A stretch of DNA of 64,000 bases, taken from assembly GCA_029448655.1 (NCBI GenBank), contig JACCLO010000006.1, positions 2,976,001-3,040,000 of the forward strand, written 5' to 3'. A program made the translations under genes and the position numbers. Below the pieces are notes generated by a model that worked only from the letters and a program-made list of their open reading frames with translations, had not been told where the DNA came from and searched no databases. Below, in pieces: positions 1 through 11,013 of this stretch (positions are counted from its first letter, which is position 1; every line of letters begins with the position of its first letter). The DNA is from Wolfiporia cocos. Its lineage: Eukaryota; Basidiomycota; Agaricomycetes; Polyporales; Phaeolaceae.

Positions 1-3000
1 GAGGTTGCGAAAGTCCGTGCATGCACATCGCGATATATCACATTATAAAGACCGCACGCACCTACAGGCTCCTCGCGAGTGCAGAACCACACGACATGGG
101 TCGGGTTCGGGATATTAGGTCGACAGCGTAGCACAGACAAGATGCCACGCAAGCCCTGCGTCCGCGGTTGCGCGACACCGAACACATTCAGGTTGCTGTT
201 CCTCGGTGCTCTGAAGTTGGGTGCACCGTGCACGTTTAGGTCGAGATCCAACGCGCGACCTGTACAACAATCAAGGGTCGAGCCTCTTACACTGGCATCA
301 CGACGCACCTGATGGATAATGGTCCGTCTTCAATATGAATCCACGCGAGAGCACGCTCCCAGTGCGCGTCTTGACGACACTCGGCCCCGAGCGCTGCAGT
401 TGGGGCATGATGTCGAGGGGCGCAGCAAAGTACAATCCCGATGCGTCCTCACGGCTCTGTGACTCGCTGGACGTGCGATGGAGGGCGTCGGCGAGCCCAG
501 TTCCGGCGCGTGGAGAGGGCAGAGCAGGGCGCGGCCGTCCCCCACTCCCAGACTCCGGGGGTGCCGAGGAGGGGCGTCCGGCGTGGAAGCCATCCCGGGA
601 AGGCGACGATGCCGGCGGTTTCACGGACATTTCGTCGTCCCGTGTGCAGCGGTCGGCGATGTCCATTGTACGATATGAGGGGGATGTGTGCAGACGGAGG
701 TGTCGCTGTACCCGCGACGCGTGCAGTCACGTTGTCCGCGCCGTGTTTAGTTTGCAATCGATAGACTAGCATCGATCAAAGATTACTTAGAGAGGTGTCT
801 GTAGGCTATAGGAAGTTATCCTCAATTTATGATAGATAACGGCATCTGGGGCCCCAAACCCAAACCCCGCGTTCCCCGACCCGAGTCCGATGCTCAGCGC
901 TCCGCACGTACGCCGCTCTGCGGACTCGGTTGAATCGTCCTCGCCCATTGCAATCACTATACATTGCTGGGGAAACTCTGCCGCCGTGCCGATGAAGGGC
1001 TCGCATCAAACTCGGGCTCGCCTCCTGCAGATCACCACCCATAGGCCAGCCCGCCGCCATCTGTCCGTCCTCGCCTGCCGTCAACGCGCCCGGCGTCTGA
1101 CGCGGCCCGGGGAGTTGCTCGATGCGTGGTGCTTCTCAAGGCGGGTCTCGCGCGTTGATTCCAGTACGTCAGCACGTACACAATAATATTCCTGACGATC
1201 ACAGTGCAGAGCATCCGACGCCAAGTTGCGCACCCGGTGATGTGGCGTACTACGCCCGCGACTGAATGGCTCGCGCAGACGCCTGCGCACAGGCCGACGG
1301 CTGAGCAATTGATTTCTGTTGGTAAGGCCCGGGCGCATGCGTGCACATTGACTTGCAGGCCATCACGGCCCCCCTCATGGCGCAGTCTAGTCTGCGAACC
1401 CACTGAGCCCTTGCGGACCAGGCTCCTGTACCCTTCATTGCCTTCACGATGCACTTTTTGCAAATACCAGCAATAACCAATTCTCCCCTCTCGGCGACGC
1501 CGCGATTGAAGCCGTTGCCCAAAATGGCAGGCGAGATTGTAGTGGCGAATTTGAATTTATTCCCTACCAAAGCACAGCGTCAGCGCGCAAGAGTGTTGTT
1601 AGCACGTTTCCTTCACAGGCTCATATGCGTTGCGAGATTCAGATCGTGTAGTCCGTCGTTGTTTCCTCATGGGAGGCGCATGTCTCGCACTGCGGTAGAC
1701 TATATATGGAATCCGAAAATAACGGGCTCTCCACATCGCAGGATCACCTCGAAATCACATTGCCGCCGCCTCGCGACCCGACCGACTCCAACCGCGGCGC
1801 TGGCCCGGCAATTGAAAGAGACTAGCTGGTCTGAGGGCGAGGACTGACACGCATCGCAGAATTTCCAAATGTATGTGATATTTGCCTGGAGCCTTGGCGA
1901 CTGGCTGCTACGTGCAAGTAAGCATCGACCCTTCCAATCACCGCCTTCTTCTTTCCTTCGACCCATCTCCGCCATCTATCCAGCGACCCTGCCTCTGTTC
2001 TCATGTCACATATCGCCGTGGCGCTACTATGTTTCAGCACCAGAGCGGTGACGACAGATTAGTCTCCGCGCGTCCAAAGCCTTTTCCGTTTCTACGTCCC
2101 GGCATCGCCCCAGATATGAAGGCTGTTTTGAAGCAAGAAGGTGCCTCTGATGTGCATCGTGTAGACTCGAGATGTATCTGCGGTTGCTGGGTCGCGCAGC
2201 CACACCATCCACGGTTCTTCCTCTTCGCATGCTTGAATGGGGCTCGCAAGAGAGCTCGTCGTTAGCGACTCTTCATCACCGACGCACAATGTCTTCAATC
2301 TGACCGTTCATGCATGACGATCCAACATCATCATCGGGCCACGATTGAAAGTGGTGGGGTGGCTCGGCTGCTAGGTGCCATGATTGGCCACTGCTTCTAT
2401 CGCCCATGTGCATGACGGAAAATGTGCGTTGGTCGTATGGTGAGGGCATGGGTGTACATGTTGCGCTACCACTGCGCATACTTTGTTCAGCCGGCCTACA
2501 CCGCTGCTATTCAGAAGTAGCGGCGGCCAAAAATTGCTCATATCATACAGCCATCTACGGCTATATAACACAAATTGAATTATCCCGTGATCTCCTTGAA
2601 TATTCTCCTTCGGAAATTCATTCGTGCGTGCTCTAGTACACTATGTATCGAATCTCGTGCAGTTTAGACGGCAGGATCTATTCTAATCATAACTGCGCAA
2701 AAAGTGCCAGATTCAATCCATACTTCCTCATTTGACCCGAGTAGGAAAAACAGAAGTATCAGTGACATATGGCACTTTATCTAACGCGCTATTTCTGTTG
2801 CAGAATGATGCATTGAGCAATTCACAGTACTTCTTTCCGGTGATACTTGAGACAGAACTCCTCTGTCGTCTAATTGGTTGACATGCGAGCATGGTCAGGA
2901 TTGGTGCCCTGTCAATTGCACCAGTAACAATAGAAAACTTCAAGGGGACCGTCATCTTCATCAACACGATTCCAAGACTGTTGCATAGGTTAATTGAGCC

Positions 3001-4466
3001 TCGTGCGCCAAACCAGATACATGAATAGTCTTGATCGCTATAGTTAGTACTTGCCATCCTTGAAGAGGGCCGGCGTCAAAAGGAGGAGGGGACGGGTCAG
3101 ACTACCCTCCACCATACCCTCCACCATTGCATTCATGCTCTGTAACCAATGCCAATGGGAGACTAAGCAGGAGAAGCGGTAACTGATCATGATCTTGCAC
3201 ATCGAGCGCCTCCGTGCATAGTCTCGATCCCCCAATCTTGTCGGATATGTTGATATTTCACAGTGAGAATTCTTGTTCAGGCGTCATAAATGCGGACATA
3301 CCTCTCGTGGAGGGTATTACGGTAGCACAATGATGATAGCCACTTGGAAAGCTCGTCGTGGTGGCGTCGATAAGGCACGCGGAGACTGACTTCCCTGAAC
3401 GTGAGTACTCAGCTCTCATACGAGGATCTCGACGAGTGAATGGTGTGCTGACAGGGTCATGAGCCTCAGGACTGTGTTGGCTTTACCACGGAGACCCTCA
3501 AGCAACAGATGATCCCTCGGAACTTGCGTTCCGTGTAAAACCACCAGAGGCGTCAGATCTTGAACCACCATTCAGGCATCACAGAGCAAGGCGCCACGCT
3601 CTATGGATACGGTCCGGACGCATCATGGCGGCTGTTTGTTGTACAAATTTCAATGACGAAGTGTTAGACCCTGAGGCCTGACAATCAATCGAGCCCTCAA
3701 CCAGGGCAGCGGTCACCTTCTGCGGAGGTCATGCTTTCCCTGCACGCGCCAGAGTAGCCTCTCACCCCTGAAATCGAGCGCATGACTTCTTCGCGTTCTC
3801 CACGCTTTGGACATACGGCGCCAACACACGGCCAACCTGGGTGGTTGCGCCCACGTATTTGACAAATTCGTCGAGTATGACAAATTCAGGATGTTGACAT
3901 GTCGCGAGCAGGCAGCGGGGTCCCGGAAGAGGAGCAAACTGGTGCTGGAGACAACCTCGCCGTATCCTCGTACACGACACAGCATTAATCCGGCCTGAAT
4001 GTCGTACTCCTTCAGCGCCTCATCGTAGCCCCTGCGAATGCTTCTTGTGCAATGTCAGTGTATGGCTGCTGCATTGATTATTCCATACAAGCGCCACATG
4101 ATGGAAGCTCACAGACGCAATACCAACGGCTTGTAGATAAGACCGGCTAGTTAGACTGAGACGGCATCTGGCGTGATCTATTGTAGTGCATTTAGTATAC
4201 CCTCAAGGTTGACGCTAAAGATTGCCACAACCCACACGCATCCGCCACATTCTGTAAGGTTCTACTAGCAGGAAAACTGCTGATGGGATGGCACAGACAT
4301 AGCAGCATCGCCAGCGTGGTTGACAGCGTGGACAATAAATCATCCTCAGGTCTATCAAGAGGTATGGATACACGTTGCTGCGCTACTCAAACAGACCCCG
4401 ACGACAGAAGTGGTATCAGAGGAGAGCTGGTGATACAACAGGTAGTCTGTGAAAAAGTATAGTCCC
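1..4466. other. Gene-poor stretch, no supported gene
   Basis: I find no gene with a consistent exon chain here. Open frames at 300-770 are GC-rich and overlap on both strands, which is typical of chance frames. Minus-strand sequence around 3760-4060 has coding-like stretches (for example RRGYDEALKEYD near 4000) but no family could be fixed. It may hold remnants of decayed genes. Confidence 0.5.
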
Positions 4467-5427
4467 TCATGCCCAGCTGTCAATGAGAGAATCACGCATC
4501 TCCCCGATGACTGCCGTAGAACTTTGTCCTTGCAGCTCTGCGATGCAACCGTGAGCAGTCGGGTCAACGAGCACAACAGTAAAACGTACTGAAGGTGGCT
4601 TCAATCACGCTGATCTCTGTCGCGGTTGTGTCGAGACCGGTGAACGCACACCAGTCGTTCACGACCAGACCCGCGCCGATCACATCAGAACCACGGTTCA
4701 CCGTACCCGCCTAAATATGATAAGTCCACGAAGGCGAAATGTCGTGATTACAAATACGCACCACCAGCGGGACCTGCAGCAAACTACTCAGCTCATCCTG
4801 ATCCTGTACGCTCGTCTTAGGGTGTACGAGCCCGCCTTGGTTCGTGATTGCGCAGTAGCTTCCGACGAGCACGTTGTCTGCTATCGTCTGGCGGAATACT
4901 TCGACCTTGAGTACGTCTGCGATGATCTCCTCCGTCTCGCGGTCCACGTCTGGGTGCACGAGCGCGACATAGTCGTTGCATGCAATCACGTTCCCGAGCG
5001 CAGACAGCCGCTCCTCGACGCGCTGAATTGCGACTGCGTCCGGGAGCGAGTTGCGCAGGTGCTGCAGTTCCTGGTCTGTCGTCGTCGATGGAACGAGCAG
5101 TCCGTGGCGGTTGCCTGTACGTCGGCGGCAGGATTTTCTGAGCTGATGACGCGCACGAGATAGACAACGTGCACGCACCTGCGGTGAGCCGGCCCACTAT
5201 CCGAGTGCCGCCTATGCTGGTGTGCACGATCGGAATGACGTCGCCGAGCTCGCTCTCAAAGGCGGAGTAGAAATTGGTGCTGCCTTGGATCGCGGCCAGG
5301 CAGTAGCTGTTAGTCAGCTTAGAGAATACGCCGATGTCACTGTTGTTCTCAAACTGGATTCCTGAGTGTGCGCGCGGACATCAGTCCAAATCTTCCGCAC
5401 ATCCCGGTAGAACATACGGGTGGCCAT
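4467..5427 (-). CDS. TIF6: Eukaryotic translation initiation factor 6 (eIF6/Tif6)
   Basis: Five exons read on the minus strand: 5427-5418, 5361-5179, 5114-4762, 4710-4590 and 4537-4467. They join in phase to 245 residues, the usual eIF6 length. Visible signatures are [16 protein letters not shown] near the start, [20 protein letters not shown], then the [27 protein letters not shown] and [14 protein letters not shown] blocks, and the fungal C-terminal helix ending [12 protein letters not shown]. Known role of the family: it binds pre-60S ribosomal subunits in the nucleolus and cytoplasm, blocks joining to 40S, and is needed for 60S biogenesis. The first exon is only 10 bases (ATGGCCACCC), so the start was decided by splicing to the conserved MATRIQFEN. 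The gene is divergent from the NDUFAF7 gene. No odd or missing residues were seen. Confidence 0.95.
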
Positions 5428-5775
5428 TTTGCGGGGGGGATCTATTAAATTCGTGTATTCGCCTAGTAGTGTCCGAGGTGTTCGATGGGGTATAAGATGC
5501 GAATAAAATGGAAGTACCAGACACTGCAGGATATGCTCTTCTGCTGACAGAAATTTTGGGAGAATATAACGGAGGAGTAAGCGCGCTAGACGCCCGTCGC
5601 GCGATCACGACCAAGTCAATGCAAGTCGATCATCACGGCACCGCTCTCGGACACGCGACGTCGGAAAGTCATTTTCGTGTACTCCTCTTGACTCACTGCG
5701 GACCTATCCCGCCTCGGGACTTACAGAAGCTGTCTTGAAGACTTGACAGCACAATACAAAGGAGTCAGCGAGAGC
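5428..5775. promoter_or_regulatory. Shared upstream region of TIF6 and NDUFAF7
   Basis: These 348 bases separate two divergently read start codons, so both promoters must lie here or overlap the 5' ends. No clear TATA box or named operator stands out. Confidence 0.5.
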
Positions 5776-7562
5776 ATGATACAGTCAATCGGACGTGAAT
5801 GTTACCGGTCCCGTTTTCTGTGCAGTCTCTCGTCTGCTCAGGCACGAGTCGCTTGTACAAGGCCAACTCGAGGATGGTTGCGGGACATGTCGGTGGCAGC
5901 TCCAAGTTCTCAGGATGCTGATACTGCTCTCCCTACTCTCACTCCCATCGAGAAAATCCTCTTGGACGACATCAAGGTATTCACCCTGCTGTCACATGCG
6001 CATTCATCGTACCTAAACGCGCCTGGAGGCCGCTGGTCCCATCTCGTTCGCGCGGTACATGCAGATGTGCCTATCACACCCGACCGAGGGGTACTACATG
6101 AAAGACACGCACTCTGTCTTCGGCGCCAGAGGCGACTTCATCACCAGCCCTGAGATCAGCCAGGTCTTCGGCGAGGTGCGCACGCATTCTAAGCCCGCGT
6201 CGAGCACTACAGATAACGAACTGCAGCGCCGGGACAGCTCGTCGCCATTTGGCTGCTCTCGCAGTGGCTAGCCACAGGCGGCGCCCGCCCGATTCGGCTC
6301 GTCGAGCTCGGTCCTGGTCGCGGGACACTGATGCAGGACATCCTCAGGGTGCGTGCGCCGCGGCCCCGTCTCCTGATGCATCCCTGATTTACAGCCAACT
6401 CCGCGCTTGGCAGGTCCTCGCTCACTTCCCGGCCTCCCGCGCAGCCGTGCAAGAAGTGCATCTCGTTGAGACCAGCCCTGCAATGCAGCGAAGGCAGGAA
6501 GAGAGGCTTGGACCGACTGTGCACGCGCACGGCTGGGCACTCCGCTGGCACTGTGCGCTGGAGGACGTGCCTCGCGACGCGACCAGGTTCACGATGATTG
6601 TGGCACATGAGTTCTTCGATGCGCTGCCGTTCCATCTCCTCCAGGTATACGCCTCCGCGCACCCCTTTCCGACGTACTAATGCGTATGTATTGCAATATA
6701 GCGAACCGAACATGGATGGCAAGAAGTCATGGTCGCGGCTGCGCCCAATCCCACGACTGCCCCTGGGACCACACCAAGTAATATCTCTGAAACGCGCTTT
6801 CGCCAAGTTCTGTCCTCTTCTCCAACGCCAATGTCAACCGTCCTCGGTGCGTCCTCGCCGCGCTTCAAGATCCTGCCCACCGGCGCGCGCATCGAGGTAT
6901 CGCCTGCGGCGCACAAGGTCGCACGCCGGATTGGCGAGCTCGTCCGTCACGCGGACGGCGAAGGCTCCACCGCCACGGGGTGTGCGCTGATCGTGGACTA
7001 TGGCGCCGATAAGGCGTTCGGGAGCTCCTTCCGCGTGCGTGCTTCCCGCTGCTCCGTGCACAGCGTGACGTTAACCCGCGTGCGCCGCGTAGGCATTCAA
7101 GGATCACCAGATTGTCGATGTCTTCTACCGCCCGGGCGAGTGCGACCTGACCGCGAATGTCGACTTCGCGTACCTGCGCGAGGCCGCGACCAAACACGGT
7201 ACGTGCACGCGTCGCCAATCTATCCCCGCACCGTCACATCCGCGTCCCTCTATGCCCCGCGTGCTCATGACCGTCCCGCAGCGTTGTCTCTCGGGCCCAT
7301 CACACAGGCGGCGTTCCTTCTGCGCCAGGGCCTCCAAGCGCGCGTCGATGCCCTCAAGCGTGCCGCGTCGAGTGCAGATCGGCAGAGGGAGATCGAAGCG
7401 GCCGCGGGGCGGCTCGCGGACCTGGCCGGGATGGGCAGCCAGTACAAGGTCATGGGCATGATCGCTTTGCGCAATCAGAAGCCCCGTGCGGAGGAAGCGT
7501 GGCCGTTCGTTGACGTCGACGAGGGTGCAGTTGGTCGCGAGAAGCAGAAGCACGATCGGTAG
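5776..7562 (+). CDS. NDUFAF7: Complex I assembly protein arginine methyltransferase NDUFAF7 (MidA family)
   Basis: Seven exons (5776-5976, 6029-6175, 6238-6348, 6414-6644, 6702-7034, 7093-7198, 7282-7562) join in phase to 469 residues. The family methylates an arginine of the NDUFS2 subunit in the mitochondrial matrix and is needed for complex I assembly. Seen in order: an Arg-rich, acid-poor N-terminus that fits a mitochondrial presequence; RYMQMCLSHPTEGYY; FGARGDFITSPEISQVFGE; the SAM-binding loop LVELGPGRGTLMQDI; VHLVETSP; AHEFFDALPFH; ALIVDYG; and GSQYKVMGM close to the end. The motif usually written ANEFFDALP has His in place of Asn here. The first in-frame ATG is 5776; the frame upstream has only a TTG. 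It converges on the FRA10AC1-like gene with 342 bases between stops. Confidence 0.92.
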
Positions 7563-7644
7563 ACGGTGCCGTCGCGTTATGCAAACAGCCTGACAACGCG
7601 ATCGCACGCGAGGGGGCCGTGCTGGCTTACACGTAGGCCGGTCC

Positions 7645-7780
7645 AGAGCGGTACGGCAAAAAGAGACTGTCGCGAAAGCCGCAGAGCGTAAGCTTGAGCG
7701 GAGGCTGGATTATAGTGGTACGGCAGAGAGCAATTGTCCCGAAAGCCGCCGAGGGTAGGCATGAGCGGAAGCCGGGATGA
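7645..7780. repeat. Two-copy 67-bp tandem repeat
   Basis: The block beginning GCGGTACGGCA at 7648 recurs as GTGGTACGGCA at 7715, and the shared pattern continues through GAAAGCCGC and TGAGCGGA. The offset is about 67 bases and the copies differ at scattered positions. It lies between the converging 3' ends of NDUFAF7 and the FRA10AC1-like gene. Confidence 0.7.
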
Positions 7781-7904
7781 GCAATCGTACTCCCCCAACG
7801 AACACAGAACGAAGAGGGACCTGCAAATCCCTGCAAAGCGAGTCCCGGTATCAGAATGAGTGGACGCTTGATTGGGGCAGAGGGCAGCGCATTTTCTCCA
7901 GGAA

Positions 7905-8867
7905 TCATCGATGCCGTGTGTGATGTCTGTCGTAACGGCGAGGAGAACGAGAGCGAGAGTCCTTCCGTCGCCCATGATGCTGCTCTGCTTCGGCACTATC
8001 GTACGCACGAGGCTCATCAGATCCCCTTTCATCTCTTCTGCGTTTCCGCGCACGCCGAGGGGACCCTTGCGTTGCCCCGGAAGAACCAGGGGCGTCCTGG
8101 AGTGAAGTGCCCTGATCCTCCTCCTCTAGCTTTATCCCCATTCCTTCGCGCTGCCCTTCTTCGCGTCCAACGGTTTTGCCCTTTCCATGTTCCCTCCGAG
8201 ATTGCGCCTGTTCGGCTCCACCAGATTTCGTCTCCTCCTTCTTCGTGTCCCTTTCACCTAACCTTTCCCTCTCTTTCTCTTTTTCCTTGTTGCGCTTCCA
8301 CATGAGCTTTTTCAGGCACCTGTCGCACAGGACCACCTTGACAAGTGCAAACTTGCTCTCGCCGCCCTCGACATACGAGAACGGCAGTTCGATCGTCTTC
8401 AGCGAGGGATGCGCGACGTCCATTTCGTGCAGCTCGTGCAGCTGACAGCGCGTGTTCCCGCATGTCGTCTCCCCTGCGCCTGAAATGACCTCGGACTCTG
8501 TGCGCCAGCGGAGGGCGAACTAACCATTCGTCAGCACAGAGACAGGCACTGAGTGAATGGAAGGATTACTCACGTTTCCTGATTTATAGTGTTTTAGATC
8601 GCAGACCGCGAACTCCCGGTAGAGGTTATCGTAGTACTTCTTGGCAAGCTGCTCGTTCCAAGAGAGGTTGTTCGATGGGTTATCCTCATCGTCGCGGAGG
8701 AATCTGCAATTCAGTGAAAGGTAAATGGACTATATAGCATGTATCATAGCAAACAGCTGCATGAAATAATGGACATACTTGTGCGATGCCTTAAGAATCT
8801 CGAACTCGGTGCGCCCAGATGGCTGCGTCACCGCTTTCGACGAGCTGCCGTACTTGTAATTTGACAT
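7905..8867 (-). CDS. FRA10AC1-like protein
   Basis: Exons 8867-8779, 8703-8574 and 8519-7905 on the minus strand give 277 residues. Recognised from TEFEILKASHKFLRDDED, LSWNEQLAKKYYDNLYREF, CDLKHYKSGNFALRWRTE, EVISGAGETTCGN and FSYVEGGESKFALVKVVLC-DRCLKKL, which follow the conserved FRA10AC1 domain including the paired CG/C..C cysteines. The C-terminal 110 residues are charged, rich in Lys, Arg and Glu, and end in an RS-like tail (SRSRSPRR), a feature common in nuclear pre-mRNA factors. Vertebrate FRA10AC1 is nuclear and associates with spliceosomal complexes. The first ATG at 8867 leaves out the N-terminal helix seen in animal homologues; a further upstream exon between 8870 and 9150 is possible, since an AG acceptor-like site precedes the open frame near 8912, but I could not place one convincingly. 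Confidence 0.85.
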
Positions 8868-9350
8868 CAATACGCTGCCAAGTTCTTGCAGTATATCAAG
8901 CAGGAGTCCAGGCTGTCGTCAAGATGCAATCAGAGGAGTTGTCGCCTCAATAACGGAAACGGCAAGTCGCCACTACCACAGATCAAGCGCCCGAGGCGAT
9001 CACTCCTGATCATTCGATCGTTCCCGCAATGCGCCCCACCACTTCGTTTGGCCTGCTTTGTCGTTGCAGACATATCTGGCCGCCGCAAACTTCTTATTTC
9101 CTGCGTTGCTTACTTCACGACTATGTCGTCCCTTAACAGGTGGTATCGTGCTCTCAGTTAACGGCCACCTAATGTACACCTTCTACCAGGAGAAAATTAC
9201 GCTCTGAAACGCTCGTAAGGCATTCTGTTGTCGTGCAACATTGCATGGAATCTAAACAAATAGGTGCGTCTACGATACATATAGTACACTGAATGCTACA
9301 CATTGTTCAATGGTCAAAGAAGAACACTTCGTAATGAGAAACAGACAGCT
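8868..9350. other. Intergenic, FRA10AC1-like 5' side to SIS1 3' end
   Basis: No independent gene is seen. The minus-strand sequence may hold the 5' UTR or a missed first exon of the FRA10AC1-like gene, and the end next to 9350 should carry the SIS1 3' UTR. Confidence 0.4.
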
Positions 9351-10665
9351 TCATGCAAGCACCTTCCGGATACCCTCCTTCTGTGCTGGCGTTAGCCGAT
9401 CTGGGAAGGTGATATCCCACTTTACTTTCAGATCGCCCTTTCTCCGCACGCTGCCCTCTTTCCTGATCGGCATTCCCTCTCCTGGCACCAGTGTTTGTTG
9501 CCCAGGCTTGACAACACCGCTCGGGATCGTGACTTGCAGTTTGCGCCCGTCAAGCGCCTCCACTGTCCGCTTTCCTCCCTCGCCCGCGAGGGCATCAACC
9601 AACGGTAATGACACGTGGGTAATGAGATCGTTGCCTTCGCGCACGAACCGGTCGTGTGGCTTCTCCTCCACCACGAACACCAGATCCTGCGCCTCCCCGA
9701 TTGGCTGCTCGTTCCCTGTCCGCGGGAACCGCACCTTCGTGCCGCTCTTCCACCCGGGCTGCACCTGGATCTCGAGCACCTTCTCCTCCGTGTCGCCAGT
9801 CAGCAACTTCCGGCCCACCTTTAGATGCTTCGTGGCGCCGGAGTACAGATCTTCTAGCGACACCTTTAATGGCTTTGTGATCTCGGATGGCGCACTTGGC
9901 GACGATTGTGATTGTTGCCGGGCGTTGTGGAATCGTGATCCTGATGACGGCCGGCCATTTGGCATTCCTCCTGGCATGCCGCTGCTGAAGGGGAATCCGC
10001 CAACATTATCGTCGTCGTCTTCGCCAAAGATGTTGCTGCTCATGCGGCTGCGGCTGCCACCAAAGCCACCCATACTACCAAGACCACCCATACCAAAAAA
10101 TTGCCTACACAATTCAATCAGCACAGGCTGTCACCAAGCACTGGTGCTTGAGTACTCACTCAAAGATCTTCTGTGGATCTGTTGGCGAGAATCCACTCCG
10201 ACTGCCAAAGCCGCCTCCCGGACCCGAGGTGAAGCTGAATGTTGTGCCTCCGCCGCCAGGGAACCCCGAGAATCCGCCCCCGGGACCGCCGGCGCCTGGT
10301 GGCGGGACACCGCCACCCTTCAAACCCTCTTCGCCGAACTGATCATAAATTGCGCGCTTCTGCTTGTCGTTCAGGACCTCAAAGGCTTCTGAGATCTACA
10401 AACAGCATCCGAGCAGACTGATGAGCACCGCGAACGACGGCGGGTCAGATAGCGCTGAGCTTACCTCTTTGAACTTCTTAGAAGCTTCCTCTGATCCCGC
10501 GTTACGATCGGGGTGCCATTTCAAGGCCTGATTCGCGTTAGTGAGTTGACAAGCTAAGCGGGGGCGCACTGAGGGGCAACTCACCATCTTCTTGTAGGCC
10601 TTTCTGATCTCTTCCTCGCTGGCACTCTTGTCCACGCCGAGGAGCTTGTAGTAGTCCGTACCCAT
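9351..10665 (-). CDS. SIS1: Class B J-domain co-chaperone (Sis1/DNAJB1 type Hsp40)
   Basis: Exons 10665-10585, 10527-10465, 10395-10160 and 10104-9351 join in phase to 377 residues. The J domain opens with [20 protein letters not shown] and has the HPD triad in [13 protein letters not shown], followed by [25 protein letters not shown] Gly/Phe/Pro-rich linker with [17 protein letters not shown] follows. There are no CxxCxGxG zinc repeats, so it is class B, not class A. The C-terminal substrate-binding barrel starts at [20 protein letters not shown] and includes [15 protein letters not shown] and [15 protein letters not shown]. Family role: delivers clients to cytosolic/nuclear Hsp70 and stimulates its ATPase; yeast Sis1 is essential and induced by heat. 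A heat-shock-element-like site lies about 160 bases upstream. It is divergent from the DUF202 gene. Confidence 0.95.
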
Positions 10666-11013
10666 CGTAAATCAGTTTGCAAGGGGTAATACTGAAGAGA
10701 AAGAGAGGTGCAGCAAGAGTACGTTGTGGTACAAAGCAAGTCGTCGTCGCCTATGCCGGCGCGGTGGATGGTAATAAGTGGATAGCGCAGTGGACTCGAA
10801 CTCGCGCCGAGCATGTCGGTGTTGCCAGAACATACGAGAACGACCTCTCCAGCCACCGTGACGTCGGGGCCTGTGAGTCTAGACACCTGCCTAGCCTTCG
10901 TGGCTAGCTTTCGGCAGCCTCCTGACTCCCGAATCAGGCTGTGACAGAGACTACCCATCGGGTCTGGTATGCATATAGAAGGCCACCAAACCTCCGTGTT
11001 GTTCACGAGCTTC
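10666..11013. promoter_or_regulatory. Shared upstream region of SIS1 and the DUF202 gene
   Basis: This 348-base interval lies between two divergent start codons. It contains the heat-shock-element-like array at 10823-10840 and a tRNA-like B-box match that does not fold into a tRNA. Confidence 0.5.
10823..10840 (-). promoter_or_regulatory. Heat shock element-like array upstream of SIS1
   Basis: On the plus strand the sequence reads TGC-ca-GAA-ca-TAC-ga-GAA, which keeps the 5-base spacing of alternating TTC/GAA units. Two of four units are exact and two differ by one base. It lies about 160 bases upstream of the SIS1 start. Class B Hsp40 genes are known Hsf1 targets, so the position makes sense, but the match is imperfect. 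Confidence 0.4.

Noticed and set aside
330..770. Overlapping long frames on both strands
   Set aside because: All are GC-driven, mutually overlapping, without recognised motifs or splice context.
3762..4060. Amidase-like piece RRGYDEALKEYD followed by an open frame EFVILDEFVKYVGATTQVGR on the minus strand
   Set aside because: Too short, and the following frame does not continue with amidase motifs; no splice chain could be made.
10740..10870. tRNA-like sequence on the minus strand (B-box-like AGTTCGAGTCC and an A-box-like TGGCTGGAGAGG)
   Set aside because: The T-arm stem does not pair and no acceptor stem closes at the right distance.
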